Source: Bradyrhizobium sp. B097 (GTDB lineage Bacteria; Pseudomonadota; Alphaproteobacteria; Rhizobiales; Xanthobacteraceae). From it: DNA of 64,000 bases. Location: NCBI RefSeq assembly GCF_038957035.1, contig NZ_CP152412.1:5080501-5144500 (forward strand), given 5' to 3'. Both the position numbers and the translations under genes were made by a program. Below the pieces are notes generated by a model that saw nothing but the letters and a program-made list of their open reading frames with translations, searched no databases and had not been told where the DNA came from. Of this stretch, positions 18,354 through 28,187 are shown piece after piece; within the stretch, counting starts at the first letter, position 1; every line of letters starts with the position of its first letter.

Positions 18354-18905
18354 CTAGCCGTGCGCGGTCTTTTTCTTCTTCGGCTTCGCGGGCTTCGGCT
18401 CCGGCGCAGCATCCGGGCCGCGCTCGACCGACGTCAGGCGTCCCGAGGAGAACGTATAGATGCCGGCGCGCGCACCGCGCGACCAGGTCACGACCGCGAC
18501 GCGCTCGCCGCCCGGCCCGCTGGACAGATTGACGCTGTCGGGGGCGCCGATGCCGCGCACGACGTCGCATTCGGTGTGGCCGAGTGCGACACTGCCGCCG
18601 GTCGGCCGCGGCGGTGGCGTACCGCCAGCCTGCGCGTTCGCGTCAGTGGCACCCGCGGGCGGCGCCATGCCGGGACAGCTTCCGTCGGCACTGACGAGAT
18701 CGTCGTTGGTCACCGGTTTGTCCGGCGTCAGCGGCGGCGATTCGATCGAGATGTTGCGGATGAACACCCGTCCAGGGCGCGAGAACCAATCCGCGTCACG
18801 CGAAAAGATGTCGGACGCGCCCGAGCAGCCGGCAAGGCTAGGTGCAAGTACCAGCAACGCCAGCAGCGACTTCCGACTGAATGTTCCGTCTCGCACGATC
18901 GACAA
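18354..18905 (-). CDS. Putative lipoprotein with BamE/SmpA-like C-terminal part
   Basis: A 183-residue protein. A signal peptide (SLLALLVLAPSLAGC) with lipobox LAGC places Cys near residue 27, so it should be lipidated. A Pro/Gly-rich middle (GGTPPPRPTGG) is followed by a compact domain with LGHTECDVVRGIGAPDSV, VAVVTWSRG and YTFSSGRLTSV, the pattern of BamE/SmpA-OmlA folds. A Lys-rich tail (KPAKPKKKK) ends it. A role at the outer-membrane assembly machine is possible but not shown. TTG at 18905 is the assumed start; a GTG nine bases inside is an alternative. It is the last gene of a leftward run after holC. Confidence 0.65.
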   Translation of the reverse strand: MSIVRDGTFSRKSLLALLVLAPSLAGCSGASDIFSRDADWFSRPGRVFIRNISIESPPLTPDKPVTNDDLVSADGSCPGMAPPAGATDANAQAGGTPPPRPTGGSVALGHTECDVVRGIGAPDSVNLSSGPGGERVAVVTWSRGARAGIYTFSSGRLTSVERGPDAAPEPKPAKPKKKKTAHG

Positions 18906-19008
18906 GGCTCCTAACCCCTCTACCTAAGGGCTTGTCCGAACATCACTTTGCGGCATGACCGTGACCCGCCCGAGGAAACGTCGAATTATCATTAATTCAT
19001 CGATATCG

Positions 19009-19461
19009 CTATTGGCGCCGCTGCCAGCGTCCCCGCTCGTCGGTCTGCCAATAGGTGACCTCGAAGCCCCGCGCCTTGCAGGCGGTCCAGCTCTCCCGCG
19101 CCGAAGCCACCGCGTCGGGGTCGTCGCCGTTGAACACGAGGACCAGGCGCTCGTAGCTGTCGCAGTCGGCCGGCAGCGCCGCGTTGTCGACCAGGAACCG
19201 GACATTGGCCCGATTCGGATTGCCCTCCTCGATCGACAGGATGATCGGCTGGTCCTGGGCGTCGGCAACCCGCGAGCTCGCATGCGGCAGGAATGAATCG
19301 TCGCTGTAGGTCCACAAATGCGCGTCGAGCGTCTCGGCGCGCTCCTGCGATGTCGATTGCACGACCACCCGCCAGCCGCGCTCGAGCGACTTCTCAAGCA
19401 GCGGCGGCAGCACGCTTTCCAGCGTCATGTTCTGCAGATGGTAGAACAGAACCTCGGTCAT
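19009..19461 (-). CDS. holC: DNA polymerase III chi subunit
   Basis: A 150-residue protein starting MTEVLFYHLQNMTLE, with SLERGWRVVV, LDAHLWTYSDDSFLPHA and CDSYERLVLVFNGDD. These are the characteristic segments of HolC, which links the clamp loader to single-stranded-DNA-binding protein. It is 18 bases downstream of pepA on the same strand, the same pairing as in E. coli, so the two are probably co-transcribed. Confidence 0.93.
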   Translation of the reverse strand: MTEVLFYHLQNMTLESVLPPLLEKSLERGWRVVVQSTSQERAETLDAHLWTYSDDSFLPHASSRVADAQDQPIILSIEEGNPNRANVRFLVDNAALPADCDSYERLVLVFNGDDPDAVASARESWTACKARGFEVTYWQTDERGRWQRRQ

Positions 19462-19479
19462 GCGCCGGCCGACACTCTA

Positions 19480-20982
19480 TTACTTCTTGGCTTCATAATA
19501 TTCGGAGACGAGCCGCTCGAGTAGCCGGACGCCGTAGCCCGAGCCCCAGCTCTGATTGATCTCAGTCTTCGGCGCACCCATCGCGGTGCCGGCGATGTCG
19601 AGATGGGCCCAGGGCGTGCCGTCGACGAAGCGCTGCAGGAATTGCGCGGCCGTGATCGAGCCGCCATTGCGCCCGCCGGTGTTCTTCATGTCGGCGAACT
19701 GCGAGTCGATCTGCTTGTCGTATTCGGGACCGAGCGGCATGCGCCACACCTTCTCGCCGGTCTCCAGGCCGACCTTGGCGAGGCGCTCGGCGAGTTCGTC
19801 ATTGTTGGAGAACAGGCCGGCGTAATCGGTGCCGAGCGCGACCATGATCGCGCCGGTCAGCGTTGCAAGATCGACCATGAATTTCGGCTTGCACTTCTTG
19901 GCGACGTACCAGAGCACGTCGGCGAGCACGAGGCGCCCCTCGGCGTCGGTGTTGATGATTTCGATGGTCTGGCCGGACATCGAGGTGACGATGTCGCCCG
20001 GACGCTGCGCGTTGCCGTCGGGCATGTTCTCGACGAGGCCGATGGCGCCGACCGCGTTGACGCGGGCCTTGCGCGCGGCGAGCGCGTGCATCAGCCCGAC
20101 CACGCAGGCCGCACCGCCCATGTCACCCTTCATATCCTCCATGCCGCCGGCCGACTTGATGGAGATACCGCCGGTGTCGAAGCAGACGCCCTTGCCGACG
20201 AATGCGACCGGCGCCTCGCTCTTCTTGCCGCCGTTCCAGCGCATGATCACGGTACGGCTGGGCCGTTCCGAGCCCTGCCCGACGCCGAGCAGCGCGCCCA
20301 TGCCGAGCTTGGTCATCGCCTTGACGTCGAGGACCTCGACGGTGACGCCGAGCTTGCGCAGCTGGCTGGCGCGGCGCGCGAACTCTTCCGGGTACAGCAC
20401 GTTCGGCGGCTCGTTGACGAGCTCACGCGCCAAGTTCACGCCATCGACGATGGACGATTCGGGCGCAAAAGCCTTCCTGGCGGAAGCGACGTCGTCGACC
20501 GCGATCGAGACGTCGGCGCGTACGGCGCCGTCCTCGCCGTCCTTCTTCTTGGTCTTGTAGCGATCGAACTTGTAGGCGCGCAGCCGGATGCCGGTGGCGA
20601 TCGTCGCCGCCTGGCCGGCGGTCATTGCGGCATCGGGCAGTTCCGCGAGGACGGTCATCGCACCGCTGCCGGCGTTGAGCTTGCCGGCCACCACGCCGCC
20701 GAACTTGAGAAGATCCTTCTCCTTGAGGTCGGCCACCTTGCCGGTGCCGATCACGATCAGCCGGTCGACCTTGATTCCCTCCGGCGCCAGGATGTCCAGC
20801 GCCGACCCGCTCTTACCCTTGAACTGGTTGGCGGCCGCGGCACGCTTGACGGTCTCGGCGGCAGCTCCCAGCGCCTTCCGGGTGGCGGCTCCCAGCTTCA
20901 ATTGCTCGTCGCAAAAGGCGACCAGAATGCCGCGGGCGGACGCGGAGAACGGGACGAAGCCGACCTTGACGGCGTCGGACAT
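19480..20982 (-). CDS. pepA: Leucyl aminopeptidase (M17 family)
   Basis: A 500-residue cytosolic aminopeptidase. The C-terminal catalytic domain has [15 protein letters not shown] (metal-binding and catalytic Lys), MKGDMGGAA, and the family signature NTDAEGRL with the catalytic Arg. The N-terminal domain (about 1-170) is less conserved, as usual. In E. coli PepA also binds DNA; whether this one does cannot be seen. It is divergent from the lptF-lptG operon and leads the pepA-holC pair, an arrangement shared with gammaproteobacteria. Confidence 0.96.
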   Translation of the reverse strand: MSDAVKVGFVPFSASARGILVAFCDEQLKLGAATRKALGAAAETVKRAAAANQFKGKSGSALDILAPEGIKVDRLIVIGTGKVADLKEKDLLKFGGVVAGKLNAGSGAMTVLAELPDAAMTAGQAATIATGIRLRAYKFDRYKTKKKDGEDGAVRADVSIAVDDVASARKAFAPESSIVDGVNLARELVNEPPNVLYPEEFARRASQLRKLGVTVEVLDVKAMTKLGMGALLGVGQGSERPSRTVIMRWNGGKKSEAPVAFVGKGVCFDTGGISIKSAGGMEDMKGDMGGAACVVGLMHALAARKARVNAVGAIGLVENMPDGNAQRPGDIVTSMSGQTIEIINTDAEGRLVLADVLWYVAKKCKPKFMVDLATLTGAIMVALGTDYAGLFSNNDELAERLAKVGLETGEKVWRMPLGPEYDKQIDSQFADMKNTGGRNGGSITAAQFLQRFVDGTPWAHLDIAGTAMGAPKTEINQSWGSGYGVRLLERLVSEYYEAKK

Positions 20983-21351
20983 AGGAAAATCCTCCAGAAC
21001 TCAGGGTGTTGCTCGGGCCTGAGGCGGCCCTTCCGGCACGCGGGGGTGAGCATTGCGATGGCGTCCGGAGCGACCCGGACCGGGCTTGTGGCACACTATG
21101 ACCTGTCGGCTGCGCCGCTGCCAAGCGCCGGAGTGGCCGGAAGGCCACAAAAGCGATTAATTAACCATAAATTAAGCGTGCCTTGGCCCGGCCATTTTGT
21201 TGACGGATCAAAGGGATGGTAGTGAGATTGTGAACAGAGAGTGAGCCGGACGAGTCCGCGGCTCGACCATAGGGGAACCCGGGTTGACGGGATTGGTCGA
21301 AAGCCGTGCGTTTGGTTGCGTGAAGGGGTCTTTGGGGGCCATGCGGTAGCG
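20983..21351. other. Divergent promoter region between pepA and lptF
   Basis: About 370 bases without a gene. The ATG of pepA at 20982 has a purine-rich GGAGGAT box upstream on the minus strand. The central part at 21150-21180 is an AT-rich island in otherwise GC-rich DNA and contains the CtrA-like site described separately. The frame of lptF stays open back to 21241, but the first Met is at 21352. Confidence 0.5.
21161..21176 (+). promoter_or_regulatory. Candidate CtrA-binding site upstream of lptF
   Basis: TTAA-CCATAAA-TTAAG matches the alphaproteobacterial CtrA full site TTAA-N7-TTAAC in nine of the nine or eight of the nine fixed positions, depending on the last base (G instead of C). 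It sits in an AT-rich island about 175 bases upstream of the lptF ATG. Regulation by the cell-cycle regulator CtrA is inference. Confidence 0.4.
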
Positions 21352-22518
21352 ATGGGGTCGATCGACAAGTACATCTTCAAAACGACGCTGGCGTCGTTTG
21401 CGCTTGTCCTGGTCAGCCTTACCGGCGTGATCTGGATTACCCAGGCGTTGCGCGGCATCGACCTGATGACCAGCCAGGGTCAGACCATCGTCACCTTCCT
21501 CGGCATCACCGGCCTCGTGATTCCTGCCCTGGTCCTGATCATCGCCCCGATCGCGCTGATGATCGCGATCTCGCACACGCTGAACAAGCTGGCGACCGAT
21601 TCCGAGATCATCGTCATGAATGCGGCGGGCTTCTCGCCGTTCCGGCTGTTCCGGCCGTTCTTCTTTGCCACCTGCGTGGTGGCGGCGCTGGTCGCCTTCA
21701 TCGGCGCCTATCTCGCCCCCGACGGCATGCGCCGAATCAAGCAGTGGGATGCCGAGATCACCGCCGACGTTCTGACCAACATCCTGCAGCCCGGCCGCTT
21801 TGCCCAGCTCGATCAGAACCTGACGATTCGGATCCGCGAGCGCCTGCCCGCCGGCGTGCTCGGCGGCGTTTTCGTCGACGATCGCCGCGATCCGCAGCAG
21901 CGCGTCACCATCGTCGCCGACCACGGCACCGTGCTGAAGAACGAGAGCGGCTCATATCTGGTGCTGGAGGACGGCAATCTCGAGCGATTCGAGGTCGGCA
22001 AGCGCGATCCGACGCTGGTAGTGTTTCAGCGTTATGCGTTCGACATGTCGAAATTCTCGCAGGGCCGCGACGTCACGCTCGGAATTCGCGAGCGCTATCT
22101 CTGGGAACTGATGTGGCCGGACGAGAACGACCAGACCTATCAGCAGCTGTCGGGCCAGTTCTTCGCCGAGCTGCATGATCGCTTCATGGCGCCGATCTAT
22201 CCGTTTGCGTTCGCGGCCCTCACCTTTGCCTTCCTCGGCGCGCCGCGCACCACGCGCCAAAGCCGCAATTTCTCGATCGGCGGCTCGGTATTCGCGGTGT
22301 TCGGCCTGCGCATGGTCGGATTCGCCTGCTCCGTCATGGCGGTGAAGACGCCGCTGGCCGCTCTGGTGCAATACCTGATGCTGTTCGCCGGCATCGGCGT
22401 CGGGATCTGGATGATCGTCGGCGGCGTGGTCGTCGAACCGCCAGCGGCATTGATGGAAGTCATCAACAGGAACAACGAGCGCATTGCGCGCCTCTTCCGG
22501 AGGCCCGCCACCGCATGA
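21352..22518 (+). CDS. lptF: LPS export ABC transporter permease LptF
   Basis: A 388-residue inner-membrane protein of the LptF/LptG (YjgP/YjgQ) family. It starts with GSIDKYIFKTTLASFALVLV, has three N-terminal helices, a periplasmic beta-rich domain (about 130-270) and three C-terminal helices including PIYPFAFAALTFAFLGAPR. With LptG and LptB it extracts LPS from the inner membrane. Its stop overlaps the lptG start (ATGA), so translation is coupled. ATG at 21352 is chosen as the first Met next to the conserved N-terminus. Confidence 0.95.
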   Translation: MGSIDKYIFKTTLASFALVLVSLTGVIWITQALRGIDLMTSQGQTIVTFLGITGLVIPALVLIIAPIALMIAISHTLNKLATDSEIIVMNAAGFSPFRLFRPFFFATCVVAALVAFIGAYLAPDGMRRIKQWDAEITADVLTNILQPGRFAQLDQNLTIRIRERLPAGVLGGVFVDDRRDPQQRVTIVADHGTVLKNESGSYLVLEDGNLERFEVGKRDPTLVVFQRYAFDMSKFSQGRDVTLGIRERYLWELMWPDENDQTYQQLSGQFFAELHDRFMAPIYPFAFAALTFAFLGAPRTTRQSRNFSIGGSVFAVFGLRMVGFACSVMAVKTPLAALVQYLMLFAGIGVGIWMIVGGVVVEPPAALMEVINRNNERIARLFRRPATA

Positions 22519-23612
22519 GCATGGTCACAAATACGCTCGGGCGTTATTTCGCCGGCCGCTTCGTCGTCGCGGCGGTGGGCGTGTTCGCGGGCATCTTCGT
22601 GCTGCTCGTGCTGGTCGACTACATCGAGATGGTACGCAAGACGTCGAGTCTCGTCGGGGCCTCCGCGATCACGGTCGCGGAAACCTCGCTGTTCCGCGTG
22701 CCGCAGCTGCTCGAGAAACTGATGCCGTTCTGCGTGCTGATCGGCGCGATGACCTGCTATCTCGCGCTGTCGCGGCGGCTGGAGCTCGTCGTGGCACGCG
22801 CCGCCGGCGTCTCGGCCTGGCAATTCATCTCGCCGGCGCTGGTCAGTGCGATCGTGCTCGGCATCTTCGCGACCACCGCCTACAATCCAGTGTCGGCCAA
22901 TCTGCGCGAGCTCTCCAAACGGATGGAGGCCGAGCTGTTCGGCTCGGCGCCTGGCGGCGGCATCCAGGACGCGTCCGGTTTCTGGCTCAACCAGATCAAC
23001 GACGAAGGTCAGGCGATCATCAATGCAGCTCGCAGCGAACAGCAAGGCATCCGGCTGACCGGCCTCACCGTGTTCCGATTCGATACGGCGCTGCAGTTCA
23101 AGGAACGAATCGAGGCCCGCGAAGCTACGCTCGAGGAAGGCCGCTGGGCGTTCATGGGAGTACGCCGATACACCCTCGACAAGGCTCCGGTGGACCAGGA
23201 CACCTTCTACCTGACCACCACCCTGACCCCTGCACAGGTGCGCAACAGTTTCTCCACCCCCGAAACTGTGTCCTTTTGGCAACTGCCGAACTACATCCGT
23301 TCGTCGGAGAGCTCAGGGTTCGCGACGGCTGGCTATCGCTTGCAGTATCACAAGCTTATCGCGCAGCCGTTTTTGCTGGCTGCGATGGTGATGTTGGCGG
23401 CTTCTGTGAGCCTCCGCTTCTTCCGGATGGGCGGCGTGCAGAAGATGGTTTTGAGTGGCGTGGGCGCAGGCTTTCTGCTCTACGTCCTGTCGAAAGTAAC
23501 TGAAGATTTGAGCAAGGCTGAGTTGATGCATCCCATCGCTGCGGCGTGGTTGCCTGTCGTTGTGGGTAGCCTCACCGGCTTCTTAGCCTTGCTGTACCAG
23601 GAGGACGGGTAG
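22515..23612 (+). CDS. lptG: LPS export ABC transporter permease LptG
   Basis: A 365-residue partner of LptF with the same topology: a helix at MVTNTLGRYFAGRFVVAAVG, a periplasmic jellyroll-like domain, then C-terminal helices (LLAAMVMLAASVSLRFF and a last helix near 340-360). The segment LSRRLELVVARAAGVSAWQF is the coupling-helix region that contacts the LptB ATPase. It overlaps lptF by four bases and lptD by one base, forming a tight operon for the LPS bridge. Confidence 0.95.
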   Translation: MSMVTNTLGRYFAGRFVVAAVGVFAGIFVLLVLVDYIEMVRKTSSLVGASAITVAETSLFRVPQLLEKLMPFCVLIGAMTCYLALSRRLELVVARAAGVSAWQFISPALVSAIVLGIFATTAYNPVSANLRELSKRMEAELFGSAPGGGIQDASGFWLNQINDEGQAIINAARSEQQGIRLTGLTVFRFDTALQFKERIEAREATLEEGRWAFMGVRRYTLDKAPVDQDTFYLTTTLTPAQVRNSFSTPETVSFWQLPNYIRSSESSGFATAGYRLQYHKLIAQPFLLAAMVMLAASVSLRFFRMGGVQKMVLSGVGAGFLLYVLSKVTEDLSKAELMHPIAAAWLPVVVGSLTGFLALLYQEDG

Positions 23613-26107
23613 TGGCTACCGTCGCCGCCCGCCAGTTGAGGTCGCCTGTATCCGGGCGGCGCAGTGCCCTGCGCCGTCAACGGAGCCGCATGGCCGCGTT
23701 TGGCGTTTCGATTTCTGCTCTCCTTGCCGCGTTCGTCGCGGTCAGCGCGCTCGACGTCGTCGCGTCGACGCCGGCTGCTGCGCAGGCATTCACCTACAAT
23801 CCGCGTCCGCCGAAGCCGGTCCGCCCGCCGGCCAAGAATGACGGGCAGATGCTCGTTCAGGCGACCGAGGTCGACTACGACTACAACAACAGCCGCATCT
23901 CGGCCGTCGGCAACGTCCAGATGTTCTACAACGGCACCAGCGTCGAGGCCGACAAGGTCATCTACGACCAGAAGACCAAGCGTCTTCATGCCGAAGGCAA
24001 CATCCGCATGACCGATGCGGAAGGCAAAATCACCTACGCCAACATCCTGGATCTCAGCGACGACTACCGCGACGGGTTCGTCGATTCGCTGCGCGTCGAC
24101 ACCGAAGACCAGACCCGCATGGCGGCGACCCGCGCCGATCGGTCCAGCGGCAATTACACGGTGTTCGACAACGGCGTTTATACCGCCTGCGCACCCTGTA
24201 AGGATGATCCGAAGAAGCCGCCGCTCTGGCAGGTCAAGGGCGCGCGCATCATCCATAACCAGACCGAGAAGATGCTCTATTTCGAGAACGCCCAGCTCGA
24301 ATTCTTCGGCGTTCCGATGGCCTACCTGCCCTACTTCTCGACGCCCGATCCGACCGTGAAGCGCAAGAGCGGCTTCCTGATGCCGGGCTTCACCACGTAC
24401 ACGGCGTTCGGCTACGGCGTCGAAATTCCGTATTACTGGGCGATCGCGCCGGACATGGACGCGACCTTCACTCCGCGCATCACGACCAAGCAGGGCGTGC
24501 TGCTGCAGACCGAATTCCGCCAGCGCTTCGTAGACGGCTCCTATCAGATCCGGCTTTACGGCATCGACCAGCTTGATCAGGACGCCTTCAAGGGCCAGCC
24601 CGGCGACCGCCAGTTCCGCTGGGGCGTCGACACCAAGGGCCAGTTCGCGCTGAACGACAAATGGGTCTGGGGCTGGGACGGCGTCGTGCTGTCGGACTAC
24701 TTCTTCATGTCCGACTACCGGCTAGCCCAGTACAAGGATCCGTTCGGATCGTTCCTGTCGCTGCCGACGGAAGCGATCTCGCAGCTCTATCTGACCGGTG
24801 TCGGTAACCGCAGCTTCTTCGACGCGCGCGCGATCTACTATCTCAGCTACTCGGGCAACCAGAACCAGGTCCCGGTGGTCGCGCCTGTGATCGACTACAA
24901 CAACGTGATCAACAACAACATCCTGGGCGGCGAGTTCAGCTACAAGATGAACTTCGTCAACCTGACCCGCGAAACCGCGGTGTTCGATCCGATCACGACA
25001 ACCGCCAACACCAACGGCCTGTGCCTGACCACATCGGCTGACCCGATGGCGCGCACGCCGTCGCAGTGCCTGCTGCGCGGCATGCCGGGCACCTACACGA
25101 GGCTGACGGCCGAGGCGCAGTGGCGCAAGTCCTACACCGACCCGCTCGGCCAGATCTGGACGCCGTTCGCCAGCGTCCGCGCCGATGCCATCAACGCCGA
25201 CATCTCGAACCAGCCGGGCGTTTCCAACTTCCTGCCGGTCGGCGACACCCAGACGGTCCGCTTCATGCCGACCGTCGGCCTCGAATACCGCTACCCCTTC
25301 ATCAACGTGCAGCCGTGGGGCACGACCACCGTCGAGCCGATTGCGCAGGTCATCATCCGGCCCAACGAGCCGGATGCCGGCAAGCTTCCGAATGAGGACG
25401 CACAGAGCCTGGTGTTCGACACCAGCAACCTGTTCGCGGTCGACAAGTTCTCCGGCTACGACCGCGTCGAAGGCGGCGGCCGCGCCAATGTCGGCGTGCA
25501 GGCCACCACCCAGTTCGACCGCGGCGGCAGCATCAAGGGGATGTTCGGACAGTCCTACCAGATGTTCGGGATGAACTCGTTCGCGGTGGCCGACGTCACC
25601 AACACCGGCATCGACTCCGGCCTGCAGAACCCGCGCTCGGATTATGTCGCGAGCCTCGCCTATTCGCCCAACCGCACCTACACCTTCAGCGTCCGCTCGC
25701 GGATGGATGAAGCGACCTGGAACATCAACCGGTTCGAGGCCACGGCGAGCGCGAATTTCGACCGCTGGTCGATCGCCGTGACCTACGGTGACTACGCAGC
25801 GCAACCGGAACTCGGCTACCTCACGCGCCGCGAGGGCATCCTCACCAGCGGATCGGTTAAGGTGGCGTCGAACTGGGTGGTTCAGGGTGCGGCGCGTTGG
25901 GACCTTGAAGCGAACAAGATCAACCAGTATGCCGTCGGCGCGGGCTATGTGGACGACTGCTTCGTGCTGGCTGCCAACTACATCACGTCCTATACCTATC
26001 AGGCCGGCTCGCAGCCGCCCGTCCTCAGCCATGCGTTCATGTTCCAGATCGGGCTGCGGACGATCGCCCAGACCTCCACGACCAGCAGTTCGGCTGGCAT
26101 GCAGTAG
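23612..26107 (+). CDS. lptD: LPS-assembly protein LptD
   Basis: An 831-residue outer-membrane beta-barrel that inserts LPS in the outer leaflet. A long N-terminal stretch with a hydrophobic signal core (ISALLAAFVAVSALDVV) ends near PAAAQ at residue 57. The OstA/LptA-like jellyroll follows (VQATEVDYDYNNSRISAVGN, DKVIYDQKTKRLHAEGNI), with a two-Cys ACAPCKDD loop. The large barrel is rich in aromatic strand ends. GTG at 23612 overlaps the lptG stop; the basic N-region before the signal core is unusually long, so a start at the Met near residue 27 is possible. Confidence 0.94.
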   Translation: MATVAARQLRSPVSGRRSALRRQRSRMAAFGVSISALLAAFVAVSALDVVASTPAAAQAFTYNPRPPKPVRPPAKNDGQMLVQATEVDYDYNNSRISAVGNVQMFYNGTSVEADKVIYDQKTKRLHAEGNIRMTDAEGKITYANILDLSDDYRDGFVDSLRVDTEDQTRMAATRADRSSGNYTVFDNGVYTACAPCKDDPKKPPLWQVKGARIIHNQTEKMLYFENAQLEFFGVPMAYLPYFSTPDPTVKRKSGFLMPGFTTYTAFGYGVEIPYYWAIAPDMDATFTPRITTKQGVLLQTEFRQRFVDGSYQIRLYGIDQLDQDAFKGQPGDRQFRWGVDTKGQFALNDKWVWGWDGVVLSDYFFMSDYRLAQYKDPFGSFLSLPTEAISQLYLTGVGNRSFFDARAIYYLSYSGNQNQVPVVAPVIDYNNVINNNILGGEFSYKMNFVNLTRETAVFDPITTTANTNGLCLTTSADPMARTPSQCLLRGMPGTYTRLTAEAQWRKSYTDPLGQIWTPFASVRADAINADISNQPGVSNFLPVGDTQTVRFMPTVGLEYRYPFINVQPWGTTTVEPIAQVIIRPNEPDAGKLPNEDAQSLVFDTSNLFAVDKFSGYDRVEGGGRANVGVQATTQFDRGGSIKGMFGQSYQMFGMNSFAVADVTNTGIDSGLQNPRSDYVASLAYSPNRTYTFSVRSRMDEATWNINRFEATASANFDRWSIAVTYGDYAAQPELGYLTRREGILTSGSVKVASNWVVQGAARWDLEANKINQYAVGAGYVDDCFVLAANYITSYTYQAGSQPPVLSHAFMFQIGLRTIAQTSTTSSSAGMQ

Positions 26108-26128
26108 CGAGCGAGGGGCCTGCCAAGG

Positions 26129-26196
26129 CGCTTGTATCGGGGGCTTGAATTTGGGGGCTTGTATTGCCCGCGGGCCTGTGGCCCCGGCTTGAATTG
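26129..26196 (+). repeat. Short direct repeats GCTTGWAT between lptD and surA
   Basis: Four copies of GCTTG(T/A)AT occur at 26130, 26143, 26157 and 26187. The two central ones form a 14-base tandem (GGGGGCTTGAATTT, GGGGGCTTGTATTG). They fill most of the 104-base gap between the lptD stop and the surA start. Function is unknown; the regular 13-14 base spacing could reflect slippage. Confidence 0.6.
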
Positions 26197-26211
26197 GTTT
26201 AAACGGCTGAC

Positions 26212-27168
26212 ATGACCACAATGACGACCGCTAGCCTGCCAACGCGCTGCCATTCGCTGGTGTTGAGTTCCCTGCTGGCTCTTTTCCTCCTGTTCGGGGG
26301 CGCTGCGCGACTGCATGCCCAGACCATCGCCGTGATGGTCAATGGCGAACCCATCACCAATTTCGACATCGAGCAGCGCGCCAAGCTGAACGGCCTGACC
26401 GGCGGCAAGAATCCCGATCGAAAGGCCATCCTCGACGACCTGATCGACGAGAAGCTGAAGATCAAGGAAGCCAAGAAATTCGGCGTCGATCCCACCGCCA
26501 ACGATATCGAGCAATCCTATGGCGGCATGGCGCAACGGATGCGGCTGAACAACGACCAACTGACCAAGGTCCTCGAGAGCAAGGGCATCCGCCCCGATAC
26601 GCTCAAGCAGCGCATCAGGGCCGACATGGTCTGGACCAGCCTGGTTCGCGGCCGCTTCAAGGAAAGCCTGCAGGTCGGCGAGAAGGACGTCGCCACCGCG
26701 GTCAAGGAGACCGGCGAGGCGCCCGACGCCGAGGCGTTCGAATACCGGATGCAGCCGGTCGTTCTGATCGTACCGCGCGGCTCTCCGCAATCCGAATTCG
26801 AGAACCGCCGCAAGGAAGCCGACACCCTGCGCGAGCGCGTGACCAGCTGCGAGGAAGCCAACACCTTCTTCAAGTCGATGCGCAACGCCGCGATCCGCGA
26901 GATCGTCGTCAAGACGTCGGCCGACCTGCCGCAGTCGCTGCGCGACATCCTGGACAAGACCCCGGTCGGCCACCTCACCCCTCCCGAAGTCACCAAGCAG
27001 GGCGTCGAAATGGTCGCCCTCTGCGGCCGGAAGGCAACCACCGTGGACACGCCGAAAAAGCGTGAGATGCGGGACAAGATGTACGTGCAGAAGTACGAGG
27101 CGAAGTCGAAGGCCTACCTGCAGGAAGTCCGGAAAGCCGCGATGATCGAATATCCAGGCGGGCGATGA
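26212..27168 (+). CDS. surA: SurA-like periplasmic chaperone / peptidyl-prolyl isomerase
   Basis: A 318-residue periplasmic protein with a signal peptide ending LHAQ (about residue 37). The SurA N-terminal domain is clear: IAVMVNGEPITNFDIEQRAK, then LDDLIDEKLKIKEAKK. One parvulin-like domain follows (about 180-275), weakly conserved; E. coli SurA has two. The position between lptD and pdxA is the classical SurA locus, and LptD is a known SurA client. The start ATG 26212 is the first Met; Met4 is an alternative. Confidence 0.88.
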   Translation: MTTMTTASLPTRCHSLVLSSLLALFLLFGGAARLHAQTIAVMVNGEPITNFDIEQRAKLNGLTGGKNPDRKAILDDLIDEKLKIKEAKKFGVDPTANDIEQSYGGMAQRMRLNNDQLTKVLESKGIRPDTLKQRIRADMVWTSLVRGRFKESLQVGEKDVATAVKETGEAPDAEAFEYRMQPVVLIVPRGSPQSEFENRRKEADTLRERVTSCEEANTFFKSMRNAAIREIVVKTSADLPQSLRDILDKTPVGHLTPPEVTKQGVEMVALCGRKATTVDTPKKREMRDKMYVQKYEAKSKAYLQEVRKAAMIEYPGGR

Positions 27169-27185
27169 TCGACTATCGTTGACGC

Positions 27186-28187
27186 ATGGCTCAACCTCTC
27201 GCACTGACATCCGGCGAGCCCGCAGGCATCGGCCCCGACATCACGCTCGCCGCGTGGCTGCGCCGCCGCGAACTCGATCTTCCGCCGTTCTATCTGCTCG
27301 GTGACCGCGCGGCCTTGGCCGAGCGCGCCAAGACGCTCGGGCTTGCCGTCGAGTTTGCCGAGGTCAGCGCCGAGGAGGCTTCCGCGGCATTTGCACGGGC
27401 GCTCCCCGTCGTTGCGACCGGCAAGGCGGCGACGGCGCGACCGGGCAAGCCGGACGGAACGAGCGCCGATGCCGCGCTGGCGTCGATCCGTCAGGCCGTC
27501 GCCGATGTTGCGTCGGGCAAGGCCAGCGCCGTCGTCACCAATCCGATCGCCAAGAACGTGCTGTACCGCGCCGGCTTCCGCCATCCCGGCCACACCGAAT
27601 TCCTCGCCGAACTTGCCGCGCGTGGCGGACCCACGCCGCAGCCGGTGATGATGCTGTGGTCGCCGGCGCTCGCCGTCGTCCCGGTGACGATCCATGTGTC
27701 GGTCCGCGAGGCGCTGGCGCAATTGTCGACAGGCCTGATCGTGTCGACCGCGCGGATACTGGTCGCCGACATGAAGGCGCGGTTTGGCCTGGCCTCGCCG
27801 CGGCTTGCCGTCGCCGGCCTCAACCCGCATGCCGGCGAAGACGGCACGCTCGGCATGGAAGACATCGAGATCGTCGCGCCCGCCGTCGAGATCCTGCGCC
27901 GCGACGGAATTGCCGCCCGCGGCCCGCTGCCGGCCGACACCATGTTCCACGCAGCCGCGCGCAAGACCTATGACTGCGCGCTCTGCATGTATCACGACCA
28001 GGCGCTGATCCCGATCAAGACCGTCGCGTTCGAGGACGCCGTCAACGTCACGCTGGGCCTGCCCTTCATCCGGACGTCGCCCGATCACGGCACCGCGTTC
28101 GATATCGCAGGCACCGGCAAGGCCAATCCCTCGAGCCTGATCGCCGCCCTCCGGCTCGCCGCGCGCATGGCCGCGGCATCAAGCTAA
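27186..28187 (+). CDS. pdxA: 4-hydroxythreonine-4-phosphate dehydrogenase
   Basis: A 333-residue NAD-dependent enzyme of pyridoxal-5'-phosphate synthesis. It starts with [17 protein letters not shown], and has [21 protein letters not shown] (first metal His), [22 protein letters not shown] (second metal His) and [13 protein letters not shown] (third). Length and motifs are standard. It lies 17 bases after surA and abuts rsmA with no gap, so it belongs to the lpt operon arrangement. Confidence 0.96.
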   Translation: MAQPLALTSGEPAGIGPDITLAAWLRRRELDLPPFYLLGDRAALAERAKTLGLAVEFAEVSAEEASAAFARALPVVATGKAATARPGKPDGTSADAALASIRQAVADVASGKASAVVTNPIAKNVLYRAGFRHPGHTEFLAELAARGGPTPQPVMMLWSPALAVVPVTIHVSVREALAQLSTGLIVSTARILVADMKARFGLASPRLAVAGLNPHAGEDGTLGMEDIEIVAPAVEILRRDGIAARGPLPADTMFHAAARKTYDCALCMYHDQALIPIKTVAFEDAVNVTLGLPFIRTSPDHGTAFDIAGTGKANPSSLIAALRLAARMAAASS

